This document shows positions 36,706 through 44,762 of a stretch of 64,000 bases of DNA, piece after piece. The stretch is from positions 1 to 64,000 of the forward strand of contig NZ_JBLGTV010000003.1 of the NCBI RefSeq assembly GCF_047468865.1, read 5' to 3'. The DNA comes from Castellaniella hirudinis_A. Lineage in GTDB: Bacteria; Pseudomonadota; Gammaproteobacteria; Burkholderiales; Burkholderiaceae_B. Position 1 is the stretch's first letter, and each line of letters opens with the position of its first letter. The notes beneath the pieces are model-generated. The model saw only the letters and a list, made by a program, of their open reading frames with translations. It made no database searches and was not told where the DNA came from. The position numbers were made by a program, and so were the translations under genes.

Positions 36706-36735
36706 AAAACCGCAAGCTTGCTTGCGGTTTTTTCC
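36706..36735 (+). terminator. Rho-independent terminator after purA
   Basis: A perfect 11-base stem (36706-36716 with 36721-36731) closes a four-base CTTG loop and runs into T residues up to 36733. It begins seven bases after the purA stop and marks the end of the preceding operon. Confidence 0.92.
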
Positions 36736-36800
36736 TGCCCCGCCGGGCCGCTTTCCGGGGCGGATACGCCAAATTTTACCGAGAACCACAGGAACACCCC

Positions 36801-37361
36801 ATGAGCATCCCCCCAAGCACCGATCGAGATCTTTGGGTCAGCTGGGAACAGTACCATACGCTGATCGAGCGCCTGACCCTGCAAGTCCACGAATCCGGCT
36901 GGGCCTTCGACAAAATCCTTTGCCTGGCACGCGGCGGCGTCCGGGTGGGGGACGTCATGTCGCGCATTTTCGACGTGCCACTGGGCATCTTGGCCACCAG
37001 CAGCTACCGCGAGGCCGCCGGCACGGTGCAGGGCCAGCTGGACATCGCCCAGTTCATCACCATCACGCGCGGCACGCTGGAAGGCAAGGTGCTGCTGGTC
37101 GACGACATGGTGGACACTGGCCTGACCTTCACCCGGGTGCGCGACCACCTGATCAAGCAGTTTCCCGGCATCACCGAACTGCGCACCGCCGTGCTCTGGA
37201 AAAAAGGCCACGCGCAGGTGCACCCCGACTATTACGTGGACGACCTGCCCACCAACCCCTGGATACACCAGCCCTTCGAGGACTACGACAGCCTGCGGCC
37301 CCACCAGTTGGAGTCCTGGATACGCAAGGGGGTGCGCACGGCGTACCCGGACTCGGACTGA
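36801..37361 (+). CDS. Phosphoribosyltransferase (purine salvage type)
   Basis: A 186-residue type I phosphoribosyltransferase. The PRPP-binding loop VLLVDDMVDTGLTF is clear, and a CLARGGVRVGDVMSR segment resembles xanthine/hypoxanthine-guanine enzymes. It lies next to purA, which fits a role in purine salvage. The exact base specificity cannot be told by eye. It stands between two terminator or promoter regions and is probably transcribed alone. Confidence 0.85.
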   Translation: MSIPPSTDRDLWVSWEQYHTLIERLTLQVHESGWAFDKILCLARGGVRVGDVMSRIFDVPLGILATSSYREAAGTVQGQLDIAQFITITRGTLEGKVLLVDDMVDTGLTFTRVRDHLIKQFPGITELRTAVLWKKGHAQVHPDYYVDDLPTNPWIHQPFEDYDSLRPHQLESWIRKGVRTAYPDSD

Positions 37362-37397
37362 CCGCTGCCGGGGCGGCCCCGGCCGCCCGCTGGCACC

Positions 37398-37426
37398 TGG
37401 ATTCGTCGCTGAATCCATGCTAGAAT
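37398..37426 (+). promoter_or_regulatory. Candidate extended -10 promoter for rpsU-dnaG-rpoD
   Basis: TGC-TAGAAT (37418-37426) makes a good extended -10 element about 100 bases before rpsU. The -35 region is poor. The element overlaps an inverted repeat GGATTC-N6-GAATCC (37399-37416). This is an inference from sequence only. Confidence 0.5.
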
Positions 37427-37527
37427 CCTTTGCTGTCCAGATTAGGATACTTTTAACCCCAACCATGGGTGCAGCGGCTTTTACCAAAGCCTTCGCCCGT
37501 GCTTTAACAGGCTACCCAAGGATTTAC

Positions 37528-37740
37528 ATGCCGATTGTCCGCCTCAAAGAAAACGAGCCCTTCGAGGCTGCCCTGCGGCGCTTCAAGCGCACCATCGAAA
37601 AAACAGGTCTGCTGACCGAGCTGCGTTCGCGCGAATTCTACGAAAAACCCACCGCCGAACGCAAACGCAAGCTGGCCGCCGCCGTCAAGCGCCACTACAA
37701 ACGCATTCGCAGCCAACAACTGCCGCCGCGACTCTATTGA
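37528..37740 (+). CDS. rpsU: 30S ribosomal protein bS21
   Basis: The 70-residue protein has the full S21 sequence, from MPIVRLKENEPFEAALRRFK to the basic tail ending PPRLY. It starts at 37528; an in-frame upstream reading from 37417 is the leader and not family sequence. It is the first gene of the macromolecular synthesis operon. Its TGA is followed with no gap by the start codon of dnaG. Confidence 0.98.
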   Translation: MPIVRLKENEPFEAALRRFKRTIEKTGLLTELRSREFYEKPTAERKRKLAAAVKRHYKRIRSQQLPPRLY

Positions 37741-39672
37741 TTGATCCCAGAATCCTTCATCCAGGATCTGCTCGCGCGCGTTGATATCGTCGATGTCGTC
37801 GGGCGATATGTGCAGCTGCGCAAAGGGGGTGCAAACCTGTTGGGTTTGTGCCCTTTTCACACTGAAAAATCCCCGTCGTTCACGGTCAGCCCGACCAAGC
37901 AGTTCTACCACTGTTTTGGCTGCGGCGCGCATGGCAGCGCCCTGCATTTCCTGACCGAACACACCGGGGCCTCGTTTCCCGAGGCCGTCCAGACCCTGGC
38001 GGCCAGCGTGGGCATGACGGTGCCCGAAGAGCCCCGCAGCCCCAGGCAGCGGGCGGCGGCGCGGGCGCGTCAGGAAGAATCCACCCGCCAGCGCGACGTG
38101 CTGCAGCAAGCCCAGGCCCATTACAAGGCGGCGCTGAATAATACGCCGGCCGCCGTGGCCTATCTCAAACAGCGCGGCCTGAGCGGCGAGATCGCCGCCC
38201 GCTATGGGCTGGGGTGGGCCAGCGCCGACCGGCGCGGGCTGGCCGCCGTGTTTTCGCACTATGAAGACCCCGCCTTGATCGAATCCGGCCTGGTCATCGA
38301 AGCCGAGGATGGCCGCCGCCACGACCGCTTCCGGGGGCGCGTGATGTTCCCGATCCACAACGCCCGGGGGCAGCTGATCGGCTTTGGCGGCCGCCTGATC
38401 GAGCGCGGCGAACCGAAATACTTGAATTCCCCGGAAACCAGCTTGTTTTCCAAGGGCCAGGAACTCTACGGCCTGCACGAAGCGCGGGCGGGCATCCGGG
38501 CCGAAGGCTGCGTGCTGGTGGTGGAAGGCTACATGGACGTGGTGGCGCTGGCGCAGTTCGGTCTGGCCAACGCGGTGGCCACGCTGGGCACGGCGACGAC
38601 GGATACCCACCTGCAGAAACTTTGCCGAGCCAGCGACCGCATCGTGTTCAGCTTCGATGGCGATGGCGCGGGCCGCAAGGCGGCCTGGCGCGCCTTGCAG
38701 GCTTGCCTGTCCTGGGTGGCCGAAGACGTGTCCATGCGCTTCCTGTTCCTGCCGGACGGCCAGGATCCGGATTCCTATGTGCGCGCCTATGGCGTGCAGG
38801 CCTTGCGGGCCTGCCTGGACGAAGCCTTGCCGCTGTCCCGTTTCATGCTGGAAGAACTGGCGGCCCGGCACGACCTGCGCGATGCGGAGGGGCGGGCCGC
38901 CTGTTTGCACGAGGCCCGGCCGCTGTTCGCGCAAATGCCCGAAGGCGGGTTTCGCCTGCAGGTCGAGCGCGAATTCGCCCAGCTGATCCGCCTGACCCCG
39001 GATGAACTCACCCGCCTGCTGGCCCAGGGGGCGGCCCCGGAAGGCGGCGCGCCCGCGGGCCACCGCCCCGGCCCGGCCATCCGCTCCGGCGGGGCGGGCC
39101 ACCCGGACGCCGATGCCCCGCCGCCGGCGCAGGCGGGCTGGCCGGCGCCCGACGAATGGCGCGCGGAGCCGCCTTGGCTGGCCGATGCGCATCCCCCCGA
39201 ATTCGCCGCGCCGCCGATGCGCGGCGGCTTCGGGCGCCGCGCGCAGGCGCGCACCGTCACCCCAATGGCGCGGCGCTTGCTGCGGCTTTTATTGGGCCAT
39301 CCCGGCCTGGTGGATGGCCTGGGCGATCAGCAGCTTGAATTATTGGCCCATCATCCCCATCTGCAACTGGTACGAGAACTGATCAGCCTGGCCAGCGCCA
39401 CGGGCGGACGCCATGCGGGGGCGCTGCTTGAAGCCGCCGAACCGGATTCCGATCTGGCCCAGGCGATCCAGGACTTGTCCACCGAACTGCTGGCGCAAGA
39501 ACTGCCCGACCCCCAGGCGGAGTGGCGGGATGCCTTGCGCCAGATCGAACTGCAGGCCGTGCAGCAGCAGTGCGATCGCTTGATCGAGACCGGGCTGCAC
39601 GACGAGGGCCAGCGTCGCCGCTACCAGGACCTCAGCCGCCGCATGGCGCGACTGAAGTCCAGCAGTGGATGA
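37741..39672 (+). CDS. dnaG: DNA primase
   Basis: A 643-residue enzyme that makes RNA primers for replication. The N-terminal CHC2 zinc domain shows CPFHTEKSPSF and YHCFGCG. The TOPRIM catalytic core contains VVEGYMDVVAL and FDGDGAGRKAA. A low-complexity Pro/Ala/Gly linker at about residues 430-490 leads to the helicase-binding C-terminal domain. The start is TTG at 37741, directly after the rpsU stop; the family N-terminus (MIPESFIQDLL) begins exactly there. The rare start and zero spacing suggest strong dependence on rpsU translation. Confidence 0.96.
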   Translation: MIPESFIQDLLARVDIVDVVGRYVQLRKGGANLLGLCPFHTEKSPSFTVSPTKQFYHCFGCGAHGSALHFLTEHTGASFPEAVQTLAASVGMTVPEEPRSPRQRAAARARQEESTRQRDVLQQAQAHYKAALNNTPAAVAYLKQRGLSGEIAARYGLGWASADRRGLAAVFSHYEDPALIESGLVIEAEDGRRHDRFRGRVMFPIHNARGQLIGFGGRLIERGEPKYLNSPETSLFSKGQELYGLHEARAGIRAEGCVLVVEGYMDVVALAQFGLANAVATLGTATTDTHLQKLCRASDRIVFSFDGDGAGRKAAWRALQACLSWVAEDVSMRFLFLPDGQDPDSYVRAYGVQALRACLDEALPLSRFMLEELAARHDLRDAEGRAACLHEARPLFAQMPEGGFRLQVEREFAQLIRLTPDELTRLLAQGAAPEGGAPAGHRPGPAIRSGGAGHPDADAPPPAQAGWPAPDEWRAEPPWLADAHPPEFAAPPMRGGFGRRAQARTVTPMARRLLRLLLGHPGLVDGLGDQQLELLAHHPHLQLVRELISLASATGGRHAGALLEAAEPDSDLAQAIQDLSTELLAQELPDPQAEWRDALRQIELQAVQQQCDRLIETGLHDEGQRRRYQDLSRRMARLKSSSG

Positions 39673-39783
39673 TTCTTCCTGTCAACTGCAGTAAACTACA
39701 TGGTTTTCAATAAGTTGAATGCCTTGCTTGACTGACCGTGCGGCAGCGTGGTTGGCAACATCAAAGAACGGAACCCAGCACCT

Positions 39784-42048
39784 ATGACCACCCCATCTAC
39801 TGGCAAGACCACAAAGGCCGCCCCCAAAACGGCAGCCAAGAAAACCAAGGCCCAGAGTCCCGAGCTCGAGTCCGCGGTCGAGGCGGCCAGTGTGACGGCG
39901 GCCACGCCCGCCGCGGCCAAGAAAACCGGCGCCAAGGCGGCTGCGAAAACCACCAAGGCCGATGACAAGGCGCCGGCCAAGGCGGCCGCCGCGAAGGCGA
40001 CCGCAAGCAAGACCACGGCGGCCAAAAAGACAAGCAAGAAAGCCGCGCCCAAGGCGGCCAGCGGCCGCAAACCCGGCCGTCCGGCGAAAAACGCCGGCGG
40101 CGACGGGGCCGATTACGTGGACGACGATAACGACGACGGCGAGGTCATTCCCGAGCTCAAACCGCTGCCCAAGCGCGGCGGCAAGCGGGCCAAGGGCGAA
40201 AAAGAAACCCCGTCCCGCAGCCAGCTGACGCCCGAAGAACAGGAAGCCCGCCGCAACCGCCTGAAAATCCTGATCAAGCTGGGCAAAGATCGCGGCTACC
40301 TCACCTATGGCGAGATCAACGACCACCTGCCCGACGACCTGGTGGACGCGGAAGCCATCGACGGCATCATCAGCACGTTCAACGACATGGGGATCAAGGT
40401 CTACGATCAGGCCCCCGATGCCGAAACCTTGCTGATGAGCGACAACGTGCCCTCGGCCTCCAGCGACGACGACGTCGAGGACGAAGCCGAGGCCGCCCTG
40501 ACCACGGTGGATTCCGATTTTGGCCGCACCACCGACCCGGTGCGCATGTACATGCGCGAAATGGGCACGGTCGAACTCCTGACCCGCGAAGGCGAAATCG
40601 AAATCGCCAAGCGCATCGAAGACGGCCTGAAGCACATGGTGATGGCGATTGCCGCCTGCCCCACCACGGTCAACGAAATCCTCGAACACATCCGCAAGGT
40701 GCGCGAGGGCTCCGCCCAGATCGACGAGGTCGTCGATGGCCTGATCGACGAAGAAGGCGAAGACTACGCCGGTTCCGGCGTCACCTCCGACGATGACGAC
40801 GGCCCGGCCGGGGGCATGAGCAGCAAGCAGCTCGAATACCTGCGCACCAAGGCCCTGAAGAAATTCGACCTGGTCGAGACCTGGTTCAGCAAGATGCGCG
40901 TCGCTTTCGAAGAAGAAGGCTATCGTTCGCCCGCCTACACCGAGGCCCGCGAGGCCATCCACGCCGAGCTTCTGGGCGTGCGCTTCACCGCCAAGATGGT
41001 CGAACGCCTGGCCGATGCCCTGCGCACCCAGGTGGCCGAAGTCCGCGCCCAGGAACGCGCCGCCATGGCCATTTGCGTCACCCGTTCGGGCATGCCCCGG
41101 GCGCATTTCATCAAGTCCTTTCCGGGCAACGAAACCAATCTCGAATGGGTGGCTCAGGAAGTCGCCCTGGGGCGCGATTACGCCGAGACCCTCGAACGGC
41201 ACGCGCCCGCCGTGCAGGAAATCCAGCAAAAGCTGATCGAACTGCAGCGCAGCGTGGTGCTGCCCCTGAAAGACCTGAAAGACGTCAACAAGCGCATGGC
41301 CACCGGCGAAGCCAAGGCCCGCAAGGCCAAGCGCGAAATGACCGAGGCCAACCTGCGGCTGGTCATTTCCATCGCCAAGAAATACACCAATCGCGGCCTG
41401 CAGTTTCTGGATCTCATTCAGGAAGGCAATATCGGCCTGATGAAGGCGGTGGACAAGTTCGAATACCGCCGGGGCTACAAGTTCTCCACTTACGCCACAT
41501 GGTGGATTCGCCAGGCGATCACGCGCTCGATCGCCGACCAGGCGCGCACCATCCGCATTCCGGTGCACATGATCGAGACCATCAACAAGATGAATCGCAT
41601 CAATCGCCAGATTCTGCAGGAAACCGGCGCCGAGCCCGATCCCGCCACCCTGGCCCAGAAAATGGACATGCCCGAAGACAAGGTGCGCAAGATCCTGAAA
41701 ATCGCCAAAGAGCCCATTTCGATGGAAACCCCCATTGGCGACGACGATGATTCCCACCTGGGCGACTTCATCGAGGACACCGGCACGGTTTCGCCATCGG
41801 ATTCGGCCCTGCATGGCTCCATGCGCGACGTCGTCAAGGAAGTCCTCGATTCCCTGACCCCGCGCGAGGCCAAGGTGCTGCGCATGCGTTTCGGCATCGA
41901 AATGAGCACCGACCAGACCCTGGAAGAAGTCGGCAAGCAGTTCGACGTCACCCGCGAACGCATCCGTCAGATCGAGGCCAAGGCCCTGCGCAAGCTGCGC
42001 CACCCCAGCCGGGCCGACAAGCTGAAATCCTTCCTGGAAGGCCAGTAA
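39784..42048 (+). CDS. rpoD: RNA polymerase primary sigma factor RpoD (sigma-70)
   Basis: A 754-residue housekeeping sigma factor. Regions are in order: 1.1 (about residues 140-215), 1.2 with DPVRMYMREMGTVELLTREGE, the non-conserved insert, 2 with FLDLIQEGNIGLMKAVDKFEYRRGYKFSTYATWWIRQAI (cited in parts), 3, and 4.2 with VTRERIRQIEAKAL. The first 105 residues are a Lys/Ala-rich, histone-H1-like tail with an AT-hook-like GRKPGRP at residues 94-100. The ATG at 39784 is preferred over one 36 bases upstream. A 111-bp gap after dnaG may hold an internal promoter. Confidence 0.97.
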   Translation: MTTPSTGKTTKAAPKTAAKKTKAQSPELESAVEAASVTAATPAAAKKTGAKAAAKTTKADDKAPAKAAAAKATASKTTAAKKTSKKAAPKAASGRKPGRPAKNAGGDGADYVDDDNDDGEVIPELKPLPKRGGKRAKGEKETPSRSQLTPEEQEARRNRLKILIKLGKDRGYLTYGEINDHLPDDLVDAEAIDGIISTFNDMGIKVYDQAPDAETLLMSDNVPSASSDDDVEDEAEAALTTVDSDFGRTTDPVRMYMREMGTVELLTREGEIEIAKRIEDGLKHMVMAIAACPTTVNEILEHIRKVREGSAQIDEVVDGLIDEEGEDYAGSGVTSDDDDGPAGGMSSKQLEYLRTKALKKFDLVETWFSKMRVAFEEEGYRSPAYTEAREAIHAELLGVRFTAKMVERLADALRTQVAEVRAQERAAMAICVTRSGMPRAHFIKSFPGNETNLEWVAQEVALGRDYAETLERHAPAVQEIQQKLIELQRSVVLPLKDLKDVNKRMATGEAKARKAKREMTEANLRLVISIAKKYTNRGLQFLDLIQEGNIGLMKAVDKFEYRRGYKFSTYATWWIRQAITRSIADQARTIRIPVHMIETINKMNRINRQILQETGAEPDPATLAQKMDMPEDKVRKILKIAKEPISMETPIGDDDDSHLGDFIEDTGTVSPSDSALHGSMRDVVKEVLDSLTPREAKVLRMRFGIEMSTDQTLEEVGKQFDVTRERIRQIEAKALRKLRHPSRADKLKSFLEGQ

Positions 42049-42055
42049 GCGGCGT

Positions 42056-42072
42056 CCCCGCGCTGCGCGGGG
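42056..42072 (+). terminator. Hairpin after rpoD
   Basis: CCCCGCG (42056-42062), a three-base loop and CGCGGGG (42066-42072) form a perfect seven-base stem eight bases after the rpoD stop. No T-run follows. It lies between rpoD and the convergent DMT transporter gene. Confidence 0.4.
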
Positions 42073-42113
42073 ATGGGGCTGCTACAGCAAGCGCGGTTGA
42101 TCGCCGCGCTGCG

Positions 42114-42989
42114 CTAGGCATTGCGCTTCGGGGTCTGAATCAGCACGACGCCGCCGAGGATCAGGGCGAGCGCCAGCATCTCGGTGTGGGTGACCTGTTC
42201 GCCCACCATCGCCCCGATGATGACGGCAACGACCGGGGCGATATAGGTCGCGCCGGATGCCCTCACCGGGCCGAGCTTCTGGATGATATAGTAATAAATC
42301 AAGAATGATCCGCCCGTGCCCAGCGCTCCGAGGCCGATGATTGCGCCCAGCGCGGCATGGATATCCGCCGTGATGGCCGTGATGCCGTGGAAATTGGTCA
42401 GCAGCAGCAGCGTCAGCACCGAAAGCCCCGTTTGCCATGTCGCCAGAGCCAGCGGCGACAGGTGCAGCGGCGAAAGGTAGCGGCGGGCGTAAACGAAGGA
42501 CACGCCCAGGCTGCATGTCCCCATCATCATCCAAAGCACGCCTGGCGGCGAGACACTTTGAGCCCCTTCCCACGGGCGGGCGCTCAGGATGATGCCCACG
42601 AAGGCCAGGGCAACCCCCATTGCCATGCGGCCGGTCGGACGTTCTTCGCGCAAGAATAGCAGGGCGCACAAAAAAGTGAATAACGGAATCGAGCCACTGA
42701 GCAGCCCGGCCACGCTGGTGGGAAGCAAGGCGGTTCCCGCCACGAAGCCGTAATAGTAGAGCGTGGTCGCCAGCACCGACATGACCGCGAAGTGCGGCAG
42801 GTGACGCCATTGTTCGCGGGTGATGGCCTTGGCCCGCAGCGCCATCGCGGCCAGCGGCAAGAAGCCAAAGAGCACGCGCAGGAACACTGTCTGCGCAGGG
42901 GAAATCAGGGCCGTCGCCCATTTCATGTAGATGAAATTCGTTCCCCAAATGAGACCGAGCGCGGCAAGTGCCGCATAAGCGCGAAACAT
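42114..42989 (-). CDS. EamA/DMT-superfamily transporter
   Basis: A 291-residue membrane protein with about ten helices in two EamA repeats (LIWGTNFIYMKWA near the start; a second repeat from about residue 150 with GLSVLTLLLLTNFHG). Such proteins export or import small metabolites; the substrate is unknown. It lies nine bases after the SDR gene on the same strand, so the two form an operon, divergent from a LysR regulator. This trio sits directly after rpoD and begins the accessory part of the window. Confidence 0.85.
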   Translation of the reverse strand: MFRAYAALAALGLIWGTNFIYMKWATALISPAQTVFLRVLFGFLPLAAMALRAKAITREQWRHLPHFAVMSVLATTLYYYGFVAGTALLPTSVAGLLSGSIPLFTFLCALLFLREERPTGRMAMGVALAFVGIILSARPWEGAQSVSPPGVLWMMMGTCSLGVSFVYARRYLSPLHLSPLALATWQTGLSVLTLLLLTNFHGITAITADIHAALGAIIGLGALGTGGSFLIYYYIIQKLGPVRASGATYIAPVVAVIIGAMVGEQVTHTEMLALALILGGVVLIQTPKRNA

Positions 42990-42998
42990 ACTGTCTAT

Positions 42999-43703
42999 TC
43001 ACACGGCCCGGGTCAGGCCGCCGTCGACCCGGAGGTTCTGGCCGGTGATGTAGCCCGCCCCGTCCGACAGCAGGAAGGCGACGGTGGCGGCGATTTCCTC
43101 GGCCTTGCCATAGCGCCCCATGGGCACGCTTGCGCGCCGTTCTTCCGTTGCGGGCAGGCTGTCGATCCAGCCCGGCAGGACATTGTTCATGCGGATGTTC
43201 TGGGCCGCATAGGTGTCGGTGAAGAGTTTGGTGAAGCTGGCCAGGCCGGCGCGAAACACCGCCGAAGTCGGGAACATCGCGGCGGGCTCGAAGGCCCAGG
43301 CCGTGGAGATGTTGACGATGGCGCCGCCCCCTTGCGCCGCCATGATCGGGGCGACCAGCCGGGTCGGGCGCACCGCGCTCAGAAAATAAACCGCCATGCC
43401 TTGGTGCCAGTCTTCGTCTGTGATGTCCAGGATCGGGGCCCGCGGGCCGTGGCCGGCGGAATTGACCAGGGCGTCGATGCGTCCCCAGCGCTGCATCGTC
43501 AGATCGACGAGGCGCCGCAGGTCGTCGTTCGATTGGTTCGAGCCAGTGACGCCGATGCCGCCCAGCGCCTGGGCCAACGCCTCGCCCTTGCCGGACGAGG
43601 ACAGCACCGCGATGCGATAGCCGTCTTGTGCCAGTCGGCGTGTCGCCGCCGCCCCCATGCCGGAACCGCCTGCGGTGATGATTGCGACTTTTTCTACAGA
43701 CAT
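42999..43703 (-). CDS. SDR-family oxidoreductase-like protein with altered catalytic residues
   Basis: A 234-residue short-chain dehydrogenase with the cofactor loop TAGGSGMGAA (residues 10-19), NSAG (81-84) and the C-terminal GYITGQNLRVDGG. The usual catalytic Tyr-x-x-x-Lys is not seen: by alignment to the preceding NIS motif (131-133), the positions hold Ser147 and Arg151 in PTSAVFRAGL. It may use another mechanism or be non-catalytic. AAGGAG lies nine bases before the ATG. It is co-transcribed with the DMT transporter and probably regulated by the divergent LysR protein. Confidence 0.8.
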   Translation of the reverse strand: MSVEKVAIITAGGSGMGAAATRRLAQDGYRIAVLSSSGKGEALAQALGGIGVTGSNQSNDDLRRLVDLTMQRWGRIDALVNSAGHGPRAPILDITDEDWHQGMAVYFLSAVRPTRLVAPIMAAQGGGAIVNISTAWAFEPAAMFPTSAVFRAGLASFTKLFTDTYAAQNIRMNNVLPGWIDSLPATEERRASVPMGRYGKAEEIAATVAFLLSDGAGYITGQNLRVDGGLTRAV

Positions 43704-43780
43704 GAAAATCTCCTTGTATCGTGGACAGATGCTATTTTCTCAATAAAAATGCGAAATTGCATGTGATAAATAAAAGCACT

Positions 43781-43799
43781 AGTATGTAGAAAAACTACT
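43781..43799. promoter_or_regulatory. Candidate LysR operator
   Basis: AGTA at 43781-43784 pairs with TACT at 43796-43799, and nested inside is GTAG-AAAAA-CTAC (43786-43798). It lies in the AT-rich 105-bp gap between the divergent SDR and LysR genes, nine bases before the LysR start codon. It resembles a LysR-type dyad and would suit autorepression. This is an inference from symmetry alone. Confidence 0.45.
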
Positions 43800-43808
43800 G
43801 TCTAAATC

Positions 43809-44678
43809 ATGACCCCATCGCGCCGTACCCTGCCGCCACTCAATGCGCTGCGCGCCTTCGAGGCGTCCGGCCGCAGATTGAGCTTTCGTGCCGCAGCGCA
43901 AGAACTGGGGGTGACGCAAGGGGCCGTCGCGCAGCAAGTGCGTGCGTTGGAAGCACATTTGGGCGTCGCCCTGTTCCAACGCCACCCACGCGGGCTGGCG
44001 TTGACGCAGCCGGGCGCGGCCTATCTTGTCGATGTCACCCGCGCTTTCGACACCTTGACCGAATCGACCGGGCGGCTGCTGGCCCGCCCCGACATGGTGA
44101 CGATCAGCGTGACGCCCACCGTGGCCGCCAAGTTGCTGATCCCGCGCCTGGGAGAACTGCACGCGGCCTTGCCCGGTGTGGAACTGCGCACGGTGGCGAC
44201 CGAAACACTATCCGACTTCGACCGCGATCAGGTGGACATCGCCGTGCGGCTGACCCGCGCGCCGTTTCCCGCAGGCTTGGAAGCGCGGCTGCTGTTTCGC
44301 CAAGATTTGGTGGCCGTGGCCAGCCCGCATTTGCTGGGCGCGCTGGTGCCGCCGCTCACGGTCGAACAATTGCGCGCACTGCCGCTTTTGCACGATGCGC
44401 ACGACCATTGGCCAAGGTTTTTGAAATCCAGCAATAAGCTGCCGGGGGCGGTATTCAACCAAACCACGCTGGCGCTGGACGCCGCGATGGCGGGCCAAGG
44501 CGTGGCGCTGGCCTGCCGCGCCTTTGTGGCCGCTGATCTGGCGGCGGGCCGGCTGGTGAAGGTCGCGGACGCGGGCGCTGCGCAGGCCGATTACTTTCTC
44601 GTGCGCAAGCGTGTCTCGTCGTCCAGAAAGTCTGTAGAGGCCATATGGCGCTGGTGCATGCGATTGGCTGTCGCCTGA
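43809..44678 (+). CDS. LysR-family transcriptional regulator (GcvA-like)
   Basis: A 289-residue regulator. The N-terminal helix-turn-helix (LPPLNALRAFEASGRRLSFRAAAQELGVTQGAV region, residues 8-45) has the GcvA-subgroup form. The rest is the periplasmic-binding-like effector domain. It is divergent from the SDR-DMT operon and presumably controls it. It converges with the AcoR-type gene. Confidence 0.88.
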   Translation: MTPSRRTLPPLNALRAFEASGRRLSFRAAAQELGVTQGAVAQQVRALEAHLGVALFQRHPRGLALTQPGAAYLVDVTRAFDTLTESTGRLLARPDMVTISVTPTVAAKLLIPRLGELHAALPGVELRTVATETLSDFDRDQVDIAVRLTRAPFPAGLEARLLFRQDLVAVASPHLLGALVPPLTVEQLRALPLLHDAHDHWPRFLKSSNKLPGAVFNQTTLALDAAMAGQGVALACRAFVAADLAAGRLVKVADAGAAQADYFLVRKRVSSSRKSVEAIWRWCMRLAVA

Positions 44679-44762
44679 GGAATCGCGGCCATATCCGGTT
44701 TCCTGGTGATGCCTGTGCCCGAACTGGATCAGTTGGCCGGGATCGCCAAGACCGCAGGCCCT

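Noticed and set aside
42049..42113. Possible tRNA or attachment site after rpoD
   Set aside because: No cloverleaf can be formed and no duplicated end was found; only a hairpin is present.
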